From CBDCVY01 sp965223245 (GTDB lineage: Bacteria; Nitrospinota; Nitrospinia; Nitrospinales; Nitrospinaceae): 64,000 nucleotides of DNA. The notes under the pieces are model-generated. The model searched no databases. It was not told the DNA's origin and was given only the letters and a program-made list of their open reading frames with translations. The stretch is taken from positions 744,001-808,000 of the forward strand of contig CBDCVY010000013.1 of the NCBI GenBank assembly GCA_965223245.1, written 5' to 3'. Position numbers and translations under genes: made by a program. Positions 44,225 to 54,090 of this stretch are shown one piece after another; positions within the stretch are counted from its first letter, which is position 1; each line of letters starts with the position of its first letter.

Positions 44225-45754
44225 ATGGATCCAGAAAAAGTAAATTACCATTATTGTGATGATCTTCCCACCCAACCGCTTGAAGGAATTCGGAGAGTAT
44301 TGGTTACAGGTGCTAACGGATATGTTGCTCGAAGGCTCATTCCAGAACTTATCCATAGAGGGTATTTTGTTCGATGTATGTTGCGAAATAAAAAACTTCC
44401 TCCCATTTTAGAACATTCAAATTTGGAATTTGTTTATGCGGATGCATTAAAGAAAGATGAATTAAGACAATCGTTAAATGGAATGGATTCAGCTTTTTAT
44501 TTGATTCATAGCATGAGCTTAAACAAAAGTAAATTTAGACGAACTGACAAGTTGGCGGCTCGAAATTTTGCTGACATTGCTCAAGAATGCGGTGTAAAGA
44601 GAATTATTTATTTAGGCGGATTGGGTGAAACTAGTCCAAACCTTTCGGCTCATTTAAAAAGTAGAATAGAAGTGGGATCTATATTATCCGAATCATCAAT
44701 TCCTGTGATTCGGTTGCGGGCAGCCATAATTATTGGAACTGGAAGTGCATCTTATGAACTATTGAAATCTATGGTTCTTCATACTCGTTGGATTCCCTTC
44801 TTGCCAGAGTTTAATTCCCGTTGCCAACCAATTGCTATTCGCGATGTTATTAAATATATGGTGGGAATATTAGAGACTCCCGATTTAAATACTCAAAAGC
44901 TAGCTATTGGAGGTAAGGATGTTCTGACATATAAAGAATTGGTGAAGCGTTTTGCTACCATTTTAAATCGAAAAGTAACTTTTTTTAATGTCTCATGGGT
45001 TCCTCTTCCAGTATCTGCCATGTGCCGTTTATTTGCCTTTTGGTTACATTTGTTTATCTCAGTCCCTGTAAATATTACATATTTATTATTGGGAAGTTTA
45101 AGGACGGATGTTGTTTGCCCGGATCAAAAGATAAAGAGTATTCTTGCATTTGAACCACTGGATTTTGAAACTTCTGTGAAATGGGCACTGGATAAAGAAA
45201 GAACTTCGAAGGTTTATTCGCATTGGAGTGATGTGCCTCCGGAAAACATGGCCGAATTACTTCCTTTATGCGAGTATGAATCTTCTGATTTTATTGTAGA
45301 AGAACATTCAAAAGAAATTCCTGTTTCACCAGAAAAGTTGTTTCAGTCTGTTTGTAAAATTGGTGGTCCATATGGCTGGCTTCATGGAAATTTTCTCTGG
45401 GAGGTCCGAGGATTTATAGATCGTTTATTGGGGGGTGTGGGACTTCACCGAGGACGTCGTGATCCGAATGATTTGAGAATTGGGGACTCTGTTGACTTTT
45501 GGAGAGTGGAAAACCTTATCCCTAATAAAGAATTATTGCTGAGAGCCGAATTGATTTCTCCCGGGCTTTCCTGGCTTCAATTTGAATTAGATCCCAGTGG
45601 CGTATCCAATACCCGTTTAACTCTAAGAGCACATTTTATCCCCACTCCGGTATGGGGGCATCTCTACTGGTATTTGCTTTCCAAGTTCCACACCTATATT
45701 TTTAAAGGAATGTTAGATTTTTTCTATAAATCCTCCACTGGAGAATCCCCTTAA
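44225..45754 (+). CDS. SDR-family epimerase/reductase with DUF2867 domain
   Basis: Residues about 20-330 are an atypical short-chain dehydrogenase with nucleotide motif TGANGYVARRL and a YLGGLGE segment of the complex-I-subunit/YbjT type. Residues about 345-500 match DUF2867, a lipid-binding-like fold (YGWLHGNFLWEVRGFIDRLLGGVG, then LTLRAHFIPTPVWG and GHLYWYLL). The combination is known in bacteria and is often annotated as an NAD(P)-binding reductase; its substrate is unknown. AAGGA lies 13 bases before the ATG, rather far. No neighbour explains its role. Confidence 0.85.
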   Translation: MDPEKVNYHYCDDLPTQPLEGIRRVLVTGANGYVARRLIPELIHRGYFVRCMLRNKKLPPILEHSNLEFVYADALKKDELRQSLNGMDSAFYLIHSMSLNKSKFRRTDKLAARNFADIAQECGVKRIIYLGGLGETSPNLSAHLKSRIEVGSILSESSIPVIRLRAAIIIGTGSASYELLKSMVLHTRWIPFLPEFNSRCQPIAIRDVIKYMVGILETPDLNTQKLAIGGKDVLTYKELVKRFATILNRKVTFFNVSWVPLPVSAMCRLFAFWLHLFISVPVNITYLLLGSLRTDVVCPDQKIKSILAFEPLDFETSVKWALDKERTSKVYSHWSDVPPENMAELLPLCEYESSDFIVEEHSKEIPVSPEKLFQSVCKIGGPYGWLHGNFLWEVRGFIDRLLGGVGLHRGRRDPNDLRIGDSVDFWRVENLIPNKELLLRAELISPGLSWLQFELDPSGVSNTRLTLRAHFIPTPVWGHLYWYLLSKFHTYIFKGMLDFFYKSSTGESP

Positions 45755-45881
45755 AATAGTTGAGTTGGGTGAAAAATTTCTAAACATTCATATAAAGGTT
45801 TAAAAAACAACATTGGGTTGTTGACCCTAGTAAGGTGTGATATTCTCTGGCCTTAATTACAGCTTTAAGTTTGGATTTGCG

Positions 45882-47057
45882 ATGAAGTTTTGTTTGAAAA
45901 TTTTGTGTATTGTAATTTATGTTTTTCTTCTAATAGGTTGTCCTCCTGCCTCAAAATCTAAAAAGAAAATGCCCCCCCTCTTAGTCATTAATACTGTTTT
46001 GGATACCGGAAAAGAACCTTCTTTTATTGTTACCGATGATTTTGATGCTGACAGTAATTTGGATTTAGTGGTTTTAAATAGTGGAGATCATACCTTTTCT
46101 TATTTTAAAGGGAATGGGGACGGGTCATTTAAGGATCCGGTAATATTTAAGACCGGAGCAGATCCAATTTGCCTAGCGGTTGCAGATTTTAATGGAGATG
46201 GATTGCCTGATTTAGCTGAGTTAAATTATCAGGACCAAAATATTCAAATTTTTTTGAATTCTGGGGGAGGAAGCTTTAAGAATACCGGGATTATTCTTAA
46301 ACCGGGAAAAATTCCAATTAACTTAACTACAGGTGATTTTAATGAAGATGGAATACCGGATTTAGTGGTTTCTTTAAGATTTCATAAAGTGGTCATTATG
46401 TTGGGTAAAGGGCTAGGGTTGTTTGAAAAACCATTTGAAATGCCAGTTAAGGGACAACCCACTGGAGTGGTGGTTGCTGACTATAATAATGATAATCATG
46501 TTGATGTTGCAGTTGCTTTAGCAGGGTCTGGGAGAACAGGAATTCAAGTTCTTTGGGGAGATGGGTCTGGTAAGTTTAAAGGTTCAAAAGTCCACAAAGG
46601 AGGGAAACAACCTCTAACTATTGCTAATGTGGATGCAAATGGTGATGGAAATTTTGATTTAGTAACTTCGAGTAATTCATTACATGCAATCACAGTAATC
46701 ATGAACAACGGGGACGGTACTTTAAAATCCTTAAGAGATTTTTCTGCGGGTGAGTTTCCCAAATTCGTTGCTGTAGGAGATTTCTCTGGAGATGGCCTTG
46801 ACGATTTAGCGGTTTCCAACTCTACTCAGGATACCCTTTCTGTTACTTTAAGTAGAGGCGACGGGACGTTTGTTTATCCTCCCGTTATACACTACGTTGA
46901 AGAATATCCACAGGGTTTGGCTGCAGGAGACTTTAACAAAGACGGATTTATGGATATTGCAATTTCCTGTAGAGATAAAAATCTAATTACTGTCATGCTT
47001 AAAAATAAATTTATTCCCAGGCGGGCTGTTGTACCCACTGAGCCTACTAATTCTTGA
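45882..47057 (+). CDS. FG-GAP/VCBS-repeat lipoprotein
   Basis: The ATG at 45882 is preferred to a GTG 15 codons earlier because it gives a compact lipoprotein signal (MKFCLKILCIVIYVFLLIGC). The mature part is about seven FG-GAP/VCBS repeats of 45-50 residues, each with a DFNGDGLPDL-type calcium-binding loop (DFNEDGIPDL, DANGDGNFDL, DFNKDGFMDI). This predicts a beta-propeller on the cell surface or in the periplasm. It probably binds a partner or calcium; no enzyme domain is present. It converges with the radical SAM gene, with 16 bp between their ends. Confidence 0.87.
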   Translation: MKFCLKILCIVIYVFLLIGCPPASKSKKKMPPLLVINTVLDTGKEPSFIVTDDFDADSNLDLVVLNSGDHTFSYFKGNGDGSFKDPVIFKTGADPICLAVADFNGDGLPDLAELNYQDQNIQIFLNSGGGSFKNTGIILKPGKIPINLTTGDFNEDGIPDLVVSLRFHKVVIMLGKGLGLFEKPFEMPVKGQPTGVVVADYNNDNHVDVAVALAGSGRTGIQVLWGDGSGKFKGSKVHKGGKQPLTIANVDANGDGNFDLVTSSNSLHAITVIMNNGDGTLKSLRDFSAGEFPKFVAVGDFSGDGLDDLAVSNSTQDTLSVTLSRGDGTFVYPPVIHYVEEYPQGLAAGDFNKDGFMDIAISCRDKNLITVMLKNKFIPRRAVVPTEPTNS

Positions 47058-47073
47058 AAAAATTTACGAGGCC

Positions 47074-48819
47074 TTATAAAGGTTGAAGAGTACCATCGGC
47101 ATATATTCCCAAAAGCTTTTTTGGTTTTAATTGATAGGCCACTTCAATAACATTTCGGTATCCTGCTAAATGACGGTTGGCCATAGGAACCAGTACCGTA
47201 TCGTATTCATTAGCTTGCAGTGATTCTAAAAGGGGTTTGGAAAGGGAGTCTTTTGAGAAAAACCCTTTTCCATATGAATATATATTATTTACATGGGGAT
47301 TATTCTTTATTTCGTTTAAAGTTACATCTTGACCTAAAAGATCTGCCTGAATATCTCTTTTTTGATTGAGACCCTCCAATAGCAATTCTATCATCCATTG
47401 ACGAACACTTCGGGTGATTAAAGCTTTTGACCTCCTGGGGATTTCGTTAAGAGTTTCAGACATTACTGACAATAGCCGATCCTGACTGGCAACTTGTTTG
47501 CCGCTGTCAAATGCGCTTAGAGCGCTTTGAAACATAGCCTCAATACGCTTGGCTCTGTAATGGGGATATTCAACCACTACGTGTCCATTCCCGTCAAAGG
47601 CAGACCAATCTCCAATAGGTTGGAGCATGGACTCTTTTAAAGCATCCTCATAAAAATCGGTTCCCGGTTGAGGTGTATTGACAGAAACTTGAACTTCATC
47701 CATAAGTCCTTTACTTGTTAACTCATGGATCAGGTTTACAGTTTTTTGATCTTCGACTTCAGAAGAACCCCAACCTCCAATGCTAAAAGTGCCATAGAAC
47801 ATGAGTCCAATACCTTTACCGTATTCAAGCATGGATCGAAGCTTAGAAAGGTTATGTTTTTTTCCTAATGTCATGGTTTCTGCAACTTTATCGCTTCCAG
47901 TTTCAACACCCACACGAATTTTGTAATAACCTGCATTTTTCATTTCTTTCATTGCTTGTGGTTCAAGAGAAGCATATTCGCACATAGCTTCATACTTTAA
48001 ATGATCCAATCCTTCTGCTTGTATGACTTGAGCTAATGAAATATTAAAATGGGTTTGGATGTTGTGAACCTCTTCATCAAAAAATACACCCTCCATCTCA
48101 GGGTATTTATTTTTTAAATAAGTAATTTCTTGAACTATATTTTTTACATCTCTAGGGCGCCAATTTAGCTCATCATAATAGAGAGTTGCTGCTGCGCAAA
48201 AATTGCAACGGCGGGGGCACCCGCGCGAAGCGTACATTTGAATTTGCCGGTAAATACAGTTTGGTTCGTGGTAATCCATGCGGCTGATATCGTCATCTTC
48301 CGGAAAAGGAAGGGCATTAATATCAATTAAATCCCCGCGTGAGTTTGGATATACGCCCATTAAACTTTTGGGATTCTTTCCTTGAATCAAACTTAAAACA
48401 TTGAATTCATATTCGCCAATACAGACATAATCCACTTGTTTTTGAACTTCCTCGGGAACAGCCATGGGATGTTGTCCAGCGAAGATCAATTTTGTTCCAA
48501 AGGCTTTTTTAACGGCTTGGGCGAGCCGTAAGTCTTCTTCAAAAGTACGGCTGGAGGACTCCATTATTAACCAGTCAGGTTGTTCTTTACTCAATTCCGC
48601 AAAATATGTTTTGAAATCCCAGCTATTCAATATCCCGTCTAAAAACTTTACACGGTGAGAGGTTTCTCTTTTGAGTAGACTAGAGGTGTAGGCCAATTGC
48701 CACGGATAGTAACCACAATTTGTAAAATTTTTAACTCCAAGAGACCATCTGGATGGAACATGAACCATGTGGTATCCATTTTTATCGATTCCGACTGAGT
48801 TAGCGACTACAATGTTCAT
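47074..48819 (-). CDS. B12-binding-type radical SAM protein
   Basis: Residues about 1-170 are a Rossmann-like domain of the cobalamin-binding class, though the usual DXHXXG ligand motif is not obvious. The radical SAM cluster is Cys-Pro-Arg-Arg-Cys-Asn-Phe-Cys near residue 200 (RGCPRRCNFC). A TIM-barrel continues to about 430 (YYKIRVGVETGSDKV). The C-terminal 100 residues form an extra domain ending in a nucleotide-fold-like segment (EYDTVLVPMANRHLAGYRN). Class-B relatives perform methylation or ring chemistry on lipids and cofactors. Its substrate is unknown. It is divergent from ftsY. Confidence 0.85.
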   Translation of the reverse strand: MNIVVANSVGIDKNGYHMVHVPSRWSLGVKNFTNCGYYPWQLAYTSSLLKRETSHRVKFLDGILNSWDFKTYFAELSKEQPDWLIMESSSRTFEEDLRLAQAVKKAFGTKLIFAGQHPMAVPEEVQKQVDYVCIGEYEFNVLSLIQGKNPKSLMGVYPNSRGDLIDINALPFPEDDDISRMDYHEPNCIYRQIQMYASRGCPRRCNFCAAATLYYDELNWRPRDVKNIVQEITYLKNKYPEMEGVFFDEEVHNIQTHFNISLAQVIQAEGLDHLKYEAMCEYASLEPQAMKEMKNAGYYKIRVGVETGSDKVAETMTLGKKHNLSKLRSMLEYGKGIGLMFYGTFSIGGWGSSEVEDQKTVNLIHELTSKGLMDEVQVSVNTPQPGTDFYEDALKESMLQPIGDWSAFDGNGHVVVEYPHYRAKRIEAMFQSALSAFDSGKQVASQDRLLSVMSETLNEIPRRSKALITRSVRQWMIELLLEGLNQKRDIQADLLGQDVTLNEIKNNPHVNNIYSYGKGFFSKDSLSKPLLESLQANEYDTVLVPMANRHLAGYRNVIEVAYQLKPKKLLGIYADGTLQPL

Positions 48820-49181
48820 GAAAAAATTCCTTACTATTGAGAAGGTGTTTTATTGAGGTTCCTGGGAGCCGCCAACAAGATAATTTGAGACCATAGATCG
48901 TTCCAGATTGTTTGATTGAAGGGCGAAAGAGTTTTAAAGGGAAAAAATAACACCTTTGATATTATGAGCATTGATTAATTTAAGTTGCTTTTTTTCAATG
49001 GGTCTGAATAAGAGAATTCTATAAACCTAACGGTAACTCTTGTAAAAAACTTTAATAGACTGATCATGTTGAAGGGAAATCAGTGTCATGAAAATAGATT
49101 TTTAAGTGACCCTTGACTTTAAGTTAGTGTACTGTAAATATAGAAAATTCAAAACAATTTGAAATTTTAAATTATAAAATT
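48820..49181. other. Divergent intergenic region, radical SAM gene and ftsY
   Basis: The spacer should contain promoters in both directions. A plus-strand candidate lies at 49113-49140. The left two-thirds is AT-rich without a visible gene. Confidence 0.4.
49113..49140 (+). promoter_or_regulatory. Candidate promoter for ftsY
   Basis: TTGACT (49113-49118) and TAAATA (49135-49140) are separated by 16 bp, about 42 bp before the ATG. The -35 is good, the -10 weak. Confidence 0.35.
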
Positions 49182-50147
49182 ATGGATGAATCGTTAAATC
49201 AAGAAACAGAAGCCGAAGAAAAGTCCGGTTTTTTTTCACGATTGAAAAAAGGCCTTAGTAAAACCCGCGAAACACTTGCGGGAGGTTTGGATAATTTGGT
49301 CCATGGAACAGCCAAGGTGGGGCCTGAATTAATGGATGAAATTGAAGAATCCCTATTGTTGGCTGACACAGGAATAGCGGCCACCCAGAAAATAATGGGT
49401 GTTCTTAATCAAGAAGTAGCGCAACATCACCTGAGGACGCAAGAAGATGTGTTAACCCACCTTAAGAAACTAATGGTAAGTATTTTAGAGGAAAATAAGG
49501 ACGATTGGGATCTATCGAACAAGTCTCCCTTGGTGGTTTTGGTCGTTGGCGTAAATGGCTCTGGAAAAACTACAACTATCGGAAAGCTGTCTCAAAAGTG
49601 GAGCGAACAGGGAAAAAAAGTTATGCTAGCCGCTGGAGATACGTTTCGCGCTGCCGCCATTGAACAATTGCAGACTTGGGCTGATCGAGTTGGAGTTCCA
49701 TGTATTAAACAAAAAAGTGGTGCTGATCCTTCCGCAGTTGCTTTTGATGGAGTTCAAGCTGCTGTAGCAAGAAATATGGATGTTGTTGTTGTTGACACTG
49801 CGGGAAGACTCCAAACCAACCAAAATTTAATGGAGGAGTTAAAAAAAGTCAAGCGGGTTATAGGCAAAGTTATTCCTGATGCGCCACATGAGACTTTATT
49901 GGTTTTAGATGCCAGTATTGGGCAGAATAGTCTTTCGCAAGCAAAGTTATTTCATGAAGCTTTGGATTTAGATGGATTGATCATGACAAAATTAGATGGT
50001 TCCGGCAAGGGCGGAATTTTACTCAACATCAGCCAAGAATTGGGGCTTCCCATTAGATTTATTGGCGTTGGGGAAAAAATTGATGATTTGCAGAAGTTTA
50101 ATGCAAAATCTTTTGTAGAGGCTCTTTTCGAAAAACGAGAAGACTAG
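49182..50147 (+). CDS. ftsY: Signal recognition particle receptor FtsY
   Basis: The 321-residue GTPase has a short acidic A-like segment (1-20), an N domain (about 25-110) and a G domain. The G domain carries GVNGSGKTTTIGKL (about 121), DTFRAAAIEQL, DTAGRLQTN and TKLDGSGKGG. All G motifs match FtsY and not Ffh, and there is no M domain. It docks ribosome-SRP complexes to the Sec translocon at the inner membrane. The A domain is short, as in many bacteria outside the gamma group. It ends 2 bp from the convergent PilZ gene. Confidence 0.96.
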   Translation: MDESLNQETEAEEKSGFFSRLKKGLSKTRETLAGGLDNLVHGTAKVGPELMDEIEESLLLADTGIAATQKIMGVLNQEVAQHHLRTQEDVLTHLKKLMVSILEENKDDWDLSNKSPLVVLVVGVNGSGKTTTIGKLSQKWSEQGKKVMLAAGDTFRAAAIEQLQTWADRVGVPCIKQKSGADPSAVAFDGVQAAVARNMDVVVVDTAGRLQTNQNLMEELKKVKRVIGKVIPDAPHETLLVLDASIGQNSLSQAKLFHEALDLDGLIMTKLDGSGKGGILLNISQELGLPIRFIGVGEKIDDLQKFNAKSFVEALFEKRED

Positions 50148-50149
50148 AG

Positions 50150-50647
50150 TTAGTGGGAGTCTTCTTTATCTCCACGAATCCACTCAAGTTGTTTTTGAAA
50201 AATATATTTGTGAATGATTTCTCGGTTTTCGTCTGAAAAGTTTTCGGTGAATTGAAATCTGTATACAGTTGAGTTCAAAGATCCAATCACCATTTGAGAA
50301 ATAAATTTCCCTTCCACAGTAAATTCATACTTTTGATCCAAATCTAACTGAAAGTCTACTTGCACCAGATCGCCAAATTTAATTTTCAAAGGGTAGGGTG
50401 AAGCGCAAGAAAATCCGCCGGCACTCAGATCGTTTAAAGTCGTCTTAAGAGTGCTATTATCTGAGAAAGTTATTTTAGCAATGATTAAGCAATTTTTTCT
50501 TAAAAACAATCGATAGGCATCTCTTCTTTCTTTGGGGTCGCTCAACAATGATTCCTTTTCACTTTTGGGCAAAATTTTCTTAAGTAACTGCTCAAGTCTT
50601 GAGGTTTTTTGCTGTTCTTCTTGTGTAAGATTTGGAGTCTCAATCAT
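50150..50647 (-). CDS. PilZ-domain protein
   Basis: The 165-residue protein has a charged N-terminal helix, then a PilZ domain with the RRDAYR box near 42-47 and the DLSAGGFS motif near 78. These are the two c-di-GMP-binding signatures. The rest is a beta-barrel ending in a helix (IIHKYIFQKQLEW). It should be a soluble c-di-GMP receptor that acts on a nearby or distant partner, perhaps in surface attachment given the adhesin and exosortase loci in this window. That link is inferred. Confidence 0.9.
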   Translation of the reverse strand: MIETPNLTQEEQQKTSRLEQLLKKILPKSEKESLLSDPKERRDAYRLFLRKNCLIIAKITFSDNSTLKTTLNDLSAGGFSCASPYPLKIKFGDLVQVDFQLDLDQKYEFTVEGKFISQMVIGSLNSTVYRFQFTENFSDENREIIHKYIFQKQLEWIRGDKEDSH

Positions 50648-50880
50648 AAATGTTACCTATAAATTATTATAAGGGTTAATTTCTATTTTCGGTGTTTTTT
50701 AGGAAATCTTTAAGTTAATAATTTAGAAGCAAAACTGGTGCCATTTTGACTGCTGAAAAAAGGATGTAACAAACCCTTGAAATCCTGGTACTTGGTTTTC
50801 TTTTAGCTTAAGGTGAAATCACGAGTTAAAGGGAAAAAGTTTCCCTACTGTATAGAAAATTTACATGTAGGATAAAATAC

Positions 50881-52803
50881 TTAATAGAAAAGGTTTACTG
50901 CCAGTATGGCTTCGTCTTTCTTGTCAATTCGACTGTAAGATAGGCGAATATCAAAGTTTTTTGAAATAGCATACCTTTGTTCGATGGAAAACTTAAAAAA
51001 TTCTGAATCATCACCACCGTAACGCTTATATTCTCCGGTAAGTTGGATCCTCCAGTTATCATTTATATCGATCAATGCACCGCTTAACACTCCCCCTCCT
51101 AACCGAAAATTGTTTTTAAAATGGCCCGATGTTTCTCCTTCTGCTTCGAGAAGAAAGAAAACTGCAATAGGGGAGTAGAATTTTTGCTTGAAGGTTAAAC
51201 CTATACTAGCACCTCCTTTAAAGGAGGTGCAAAAATCACAATCAAAGTCCCGGATGGTATCAAATCCCAGGTTTAAGCGCCAAGAGGGTTTTTTAAAAAT
51301 AGGATCGAATGGGCTAAGAGAAACTATATCCAAAAGTTTAAATCGATCGACTCTGAGTTTTTGGATTTCTGAATAATACCTTAGATTGAAATCAAAAAAT
51401 AGAAATTGAGAGTCCTTGTTGTAGCCGTTATCCTTTGCTAAGAGATCATGTAGTGTCGGATAGTAACCAATCTCCTGGAAAAACTCGTCATCAAAAATAC
51501 CGACTCCAAAATGGGCTCGGTCGGAGCCGTGAGTGGTATCTGGGGGTAAGGAGTATTTTGTGATTTCCTCTTTGTTTCTTTTGAATTTTAATTTACTTCT
51601 TTCTAAAAGGATAGAATGTGGAATTCGAAAGGGCTTGTTCGGGTCTTCTTCCTCGACTTGCATGGCTCTGTATTGTAGAACATCTAAATAGGAATCTAAA
51701 ACAAGAGCTTTTTGGGGGGTGGTGAGTGATTTGTAATCTTTGGATTTATAAGTGTCTTGTTTTTTTACCATTTGATATAAAATGGTTTTTTCCTTTCCAG
51801 ACATTTTTTCAACTTTATGTCGCAATTGACTCAATATAGCAGGTCGATAAGAAGGTTTTGAAAGGGTTCCTTTGTGTTTTTTTAGAATTTTGATGGTGTC
51901 CGCAGGCAATGTTGAAAATAAAAAAGGATCAGTCAAATGAAGGTCTGGGTTGGCCACTTGTAAAATAGAAAGAATATGGTAAGAACAGTTTTCTTGAAGG
52001 TAGAAATAATCAAAATATGTTCCCCCTAGTTCCCAAAGATGCAAGACTAAATACTGAATTTGTTCTTGAGTGAAGTTAAGCTCGTATTCCCATAAGTCTC
52101 GACTTTCCCAATTACTGTATTCCTGAACCTTTACATAAAATGGAAAAACTGAAAAACGGCCTTGAAATGATCCTATCAAACCTTTCAATGCGTATAGAAT
52201 GGCGTTGGTAGTGTCCGGATTTGCAGCATAATTTACCCCATAATTCAGTAGCTTTTTTTTTGATCCTTTTTCTTTGTTGTCTAATCGTAAAAACGTATGT
52301 CCAAACATTGAAGCAGGGTTATTCATATAATATGAAGCAAAAATAAGGGTAACCTTATTTGGGTCCAATTGATTTATCCAAAGGTCGAGGCGATTGCAAT
52401 CGGGTTTTGGTAAAGTGTCACTGCTGATAGAAAGTTCTTTTTGTAACCACTTAAACCGGGCTGGAAAACGACATTGAGGATGCTCCTGATCCTTAGGTAA
52501 TGAATTGAGAGGCATAAAAAAGCTCTCAATAGTTGCTAGTAATTCTGCTTTCGGGTTTTCCCGACCTTCAGGAGAATTGAAAAAGGCCATTCCATCGGCT
52601 TCACTTGTAAAGCCCCCAAGAATTCCTTTTTTATAATGTAAAAGCAAGTGCCAATATCGGTGCTCATAGATTTTTTTTTCAAGAGCAACCTTGATGACTT
52701 TATTTAAACCTGTTTTTTGTGGAAAATTCTCAGCGAAACTGTTTGCAGAAAGCGTAAGGAAGAAAAAAAATAAAAATATTTTTGAAAAGATATTTGAAAA
52801 CAA
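50881..52803 (-). CDS. DUF4105-family exported protein
   Basis: The start is a TTG at 52803 that gives a signal peptide (IFLFFFFLTLSANSFA). Residues about 100-330 carry the DUF4105/Lnb-type motifs: LIFASYYMNNPASMFGHTFLRLD and a later QENCSYHILSIL that supplies a conserved Cys and His. The C-terminal 200 residues look like an outer-membrane barrel (ending ILAVNLFY). Related Lnb N-terminal-domain proteins are linked to surface lipoprotein acylation or cell-envelope modification. It is followed on the same strand by no close gene. The DUF3015 terminator lies just upstream. Confidence 0.88.
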   Translation of the reverse strand: MFSNIFSKIFLFFFFLTLSANSFAENFPQKTGLNKVIKVALEKKIYEHRYWHLLLHYKKGILGGFTSEADGMAFFNSPEGRENPKAELLATIESFFMPLNSLPKDQEHPQCRFPARFKWLQKELSISSDTLPKPDCNRLDLWINQLDPNKVTLIFASYYMNNPASMFGHTFLRLDNKEKGSKKKLLNYGVNYAANPDTTNAILYALKGLIGSFQGRFSVFPFYVKVQEYSNWESRDLWEYELNFTQEQIQYLVLHLWELGGTYFDYFYLQENCSYHILSILQVANPDLHLTDPFLFSTLPADTIKILKKHKGTLSKPSYRPAILSQLRHKVEKMSGKEKTILYQMVKKQDTYKSKDYKSLTTPQKALVLDSYLDVLQYRAMQVEEEDPNKPFRIPHSILLERSKLKFKRNKEEITKYSLPPDTTHGSDRAHFGVGIFDDEFFQEIGYYPTLHDLLAKDNGYNKDSQFLFFDFNLRYYSEIQKLRVDRFKLLDIVSLSPFDPIFKKPSWRLNLGFDTIRDFDCDFCTSFKGGASIGLTFKQKFYSPIAVFFLLEAEGETSGHFKNNFRLGGGVLSGALIDINDNWRIQLTGEYKRYGGDDSEFFKFSIEQRYAISKNFDIRLSYSRIDKKDEAILAVNLFY

Positions 52804-52826
52804 GGTAGGCCAACAGGGAAAAAAAG

Positions 52827-52870
52827 AAAAAGGATATTAAAGCACTCTGAGGTACTTTAATATCCTTTTT
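52827..52870 (-). terminator. Strong rho-independent terminator after the DUF3015 gene
   Basis: A perfect 16-bp stem pairs 52827-52842 with 52855-52870 around a 12-base loop. The arms end in A5 and T5, so it can work in both directions. It lies 22 bp past the DUF3015 stop. Confidence 0.92.
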
Positions 52871-52892
52871 GAAGTCAAAAGTCAATCGTGTC

Positions 52893-53396
52893 TTAGCCGA
52901 TAAATCCAGTACAAGATTTTGCTAATTGAGCATCTTGAGAGATTTGGCCTTCTAAAGCAGATAACATTTCACTTGAGGATGTGTCATCACTTTTAACGAT
53001 ATTAGAAAAATTGGTTTGTGCCATGGTTCCAAAATGAGATGCGTCATTTTGGGAGCAACCATATAAACTAGCTAAAGTATTGAGATTTTCACCTTCACCC
53101 ATTGCCATTTCTTTAACTAAGCTTGGATAATTTTTTTGGGCAAAAACTTCTCGTTCTTTTTCTAATTTTACTAAACCTGATGGGTTACAGTTGGATGTAC
53201 CAGTGGTGATCCCAAAAGTCTGGCTTCCAAAAGTTCCGTTAGTAGTAGAGGCCAAAACCTGAACTGCGCCGGGCTCGTTTCCAAATACCATAGAGCCAAG
53301 ACCACATCCTGCGTCACCAAAACCAGCTGCTAAAGCAGAGCCGGAAAAACTGATCACAGAAAGGAAGGTTGCTAGGGCCAAAATAGTTTTTCTCAT
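52893..53396 (-). CDS. DUF3015 exported protein
   Basis: The ATG at 53396 is chosen because GAGGAG lies upstream and a clean signal peptide follows (MRKTILALATFLSVISFSGSALA). The mature part shows the DUF3015 signature GCGLGSMVFG near its start, then TTNGTFGSQTFGITTGTSNC, and a final SCTGFIG. The four conserved cysteines should form disulfides in the periplasm. Function of the family is unknown. The gene is monocistronic with its own terminator and has a long AT-rich upstream region. Confidence 0.92.
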   Translation of the reverse strand: MRKTILALATFLSVISFSGSALAAGFGDAGCGLGSMVFGNEPGAVQVLASTTNGTFGSQTFGITTGTSNCNPSGLVKLEKEREVFAQKNYPSLVKEMAMGEGENLNTLASLYGCSQNDASHFGTMAQTNFSNIVKSDDTSSSEMLSALEGQISQDAQLAKSCTGFIG

Positions 53397-53836
53397 GGAA
53401 GTTCTCCTCAATAAGGTTAGAAATTAAAACAATTTGTTTCAGGAAAACGAAACAAAATTATTGGAAAGGTTAAGACTTGGAGCATTTAAGTCCTATTATA
53501 AGTTCCACTATTAGTTGAACCTTTAAATATCTAAGCAAAAGTTTAACATGTCATTAATTTTTGCTCAATATCTAAATTCAAAATAATAAACTCTTTAATT
53601 TTAATGATTTTTGATGAAAATATCGTAAATTTTTCTAATCTATCAGTGTTAAATTTGAAACTATCCTTATTTCTAATAGTTTTTGGATTGATAAAGCAGG
53701 ATATGTGTTTTTTAAAAAAATATTAATTATCGGGATGAATTCTTATGTATGGGGATTCCCAATAAAGGATGAAGGGTAAACAAAAATGGGTGGTGGGAAC
53801 AATGGGAACAAGAGTTCTTAATAGATTTAAAAAGTT
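53397..53836. other. AT-rich gene-free region between DUF3015 and tRNA genes
   Basis: It contains the promoter region of the DUF3015 gene. A perfect 8-bp inverted repeat TTTGTTTC/GAAACAAA (53433-53440 and 53449-53456) sits about 37 bp upstream of that gene's start. The rest looks featureless; an open frame crossing the tRNA region from 53723 is spurious. Confidence 0.45.
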
Positions 53837-53911
53837 TGGAGGCACCGGGCGGATTCGAACCGCCGATAAGGGTTTTGCAGACCCCTGCCTTAGCCACTTG
53901 GCCACGGTGCC
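53837..53911 (-). tRNA. tRNA-Cys (anticodon GCA)
   Basis: The reverse complement folds as a standard cloverleaf with acceptor GGCACCG/CGGTGCC, anticodon loop CTGCAAA containing GCA, and T loop GTTCGAATC. Discriminator U73 and an encoded CCA follow, both expected for tRNA-Cys. Confidence 0.95.
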
Positions 53912-53946
53912 ATAATATCTGGGGTAAAAGATTATAGGGGTAGGAA

Positions 53947-54021
<75 letters not shown>

Positions 54022-54090
54022 TAATTGGTTTTACCCAAAGTCTGCTAGATTGATGGTTTATTATAGGAGGCCTTAGTTTTTTGTCAATTT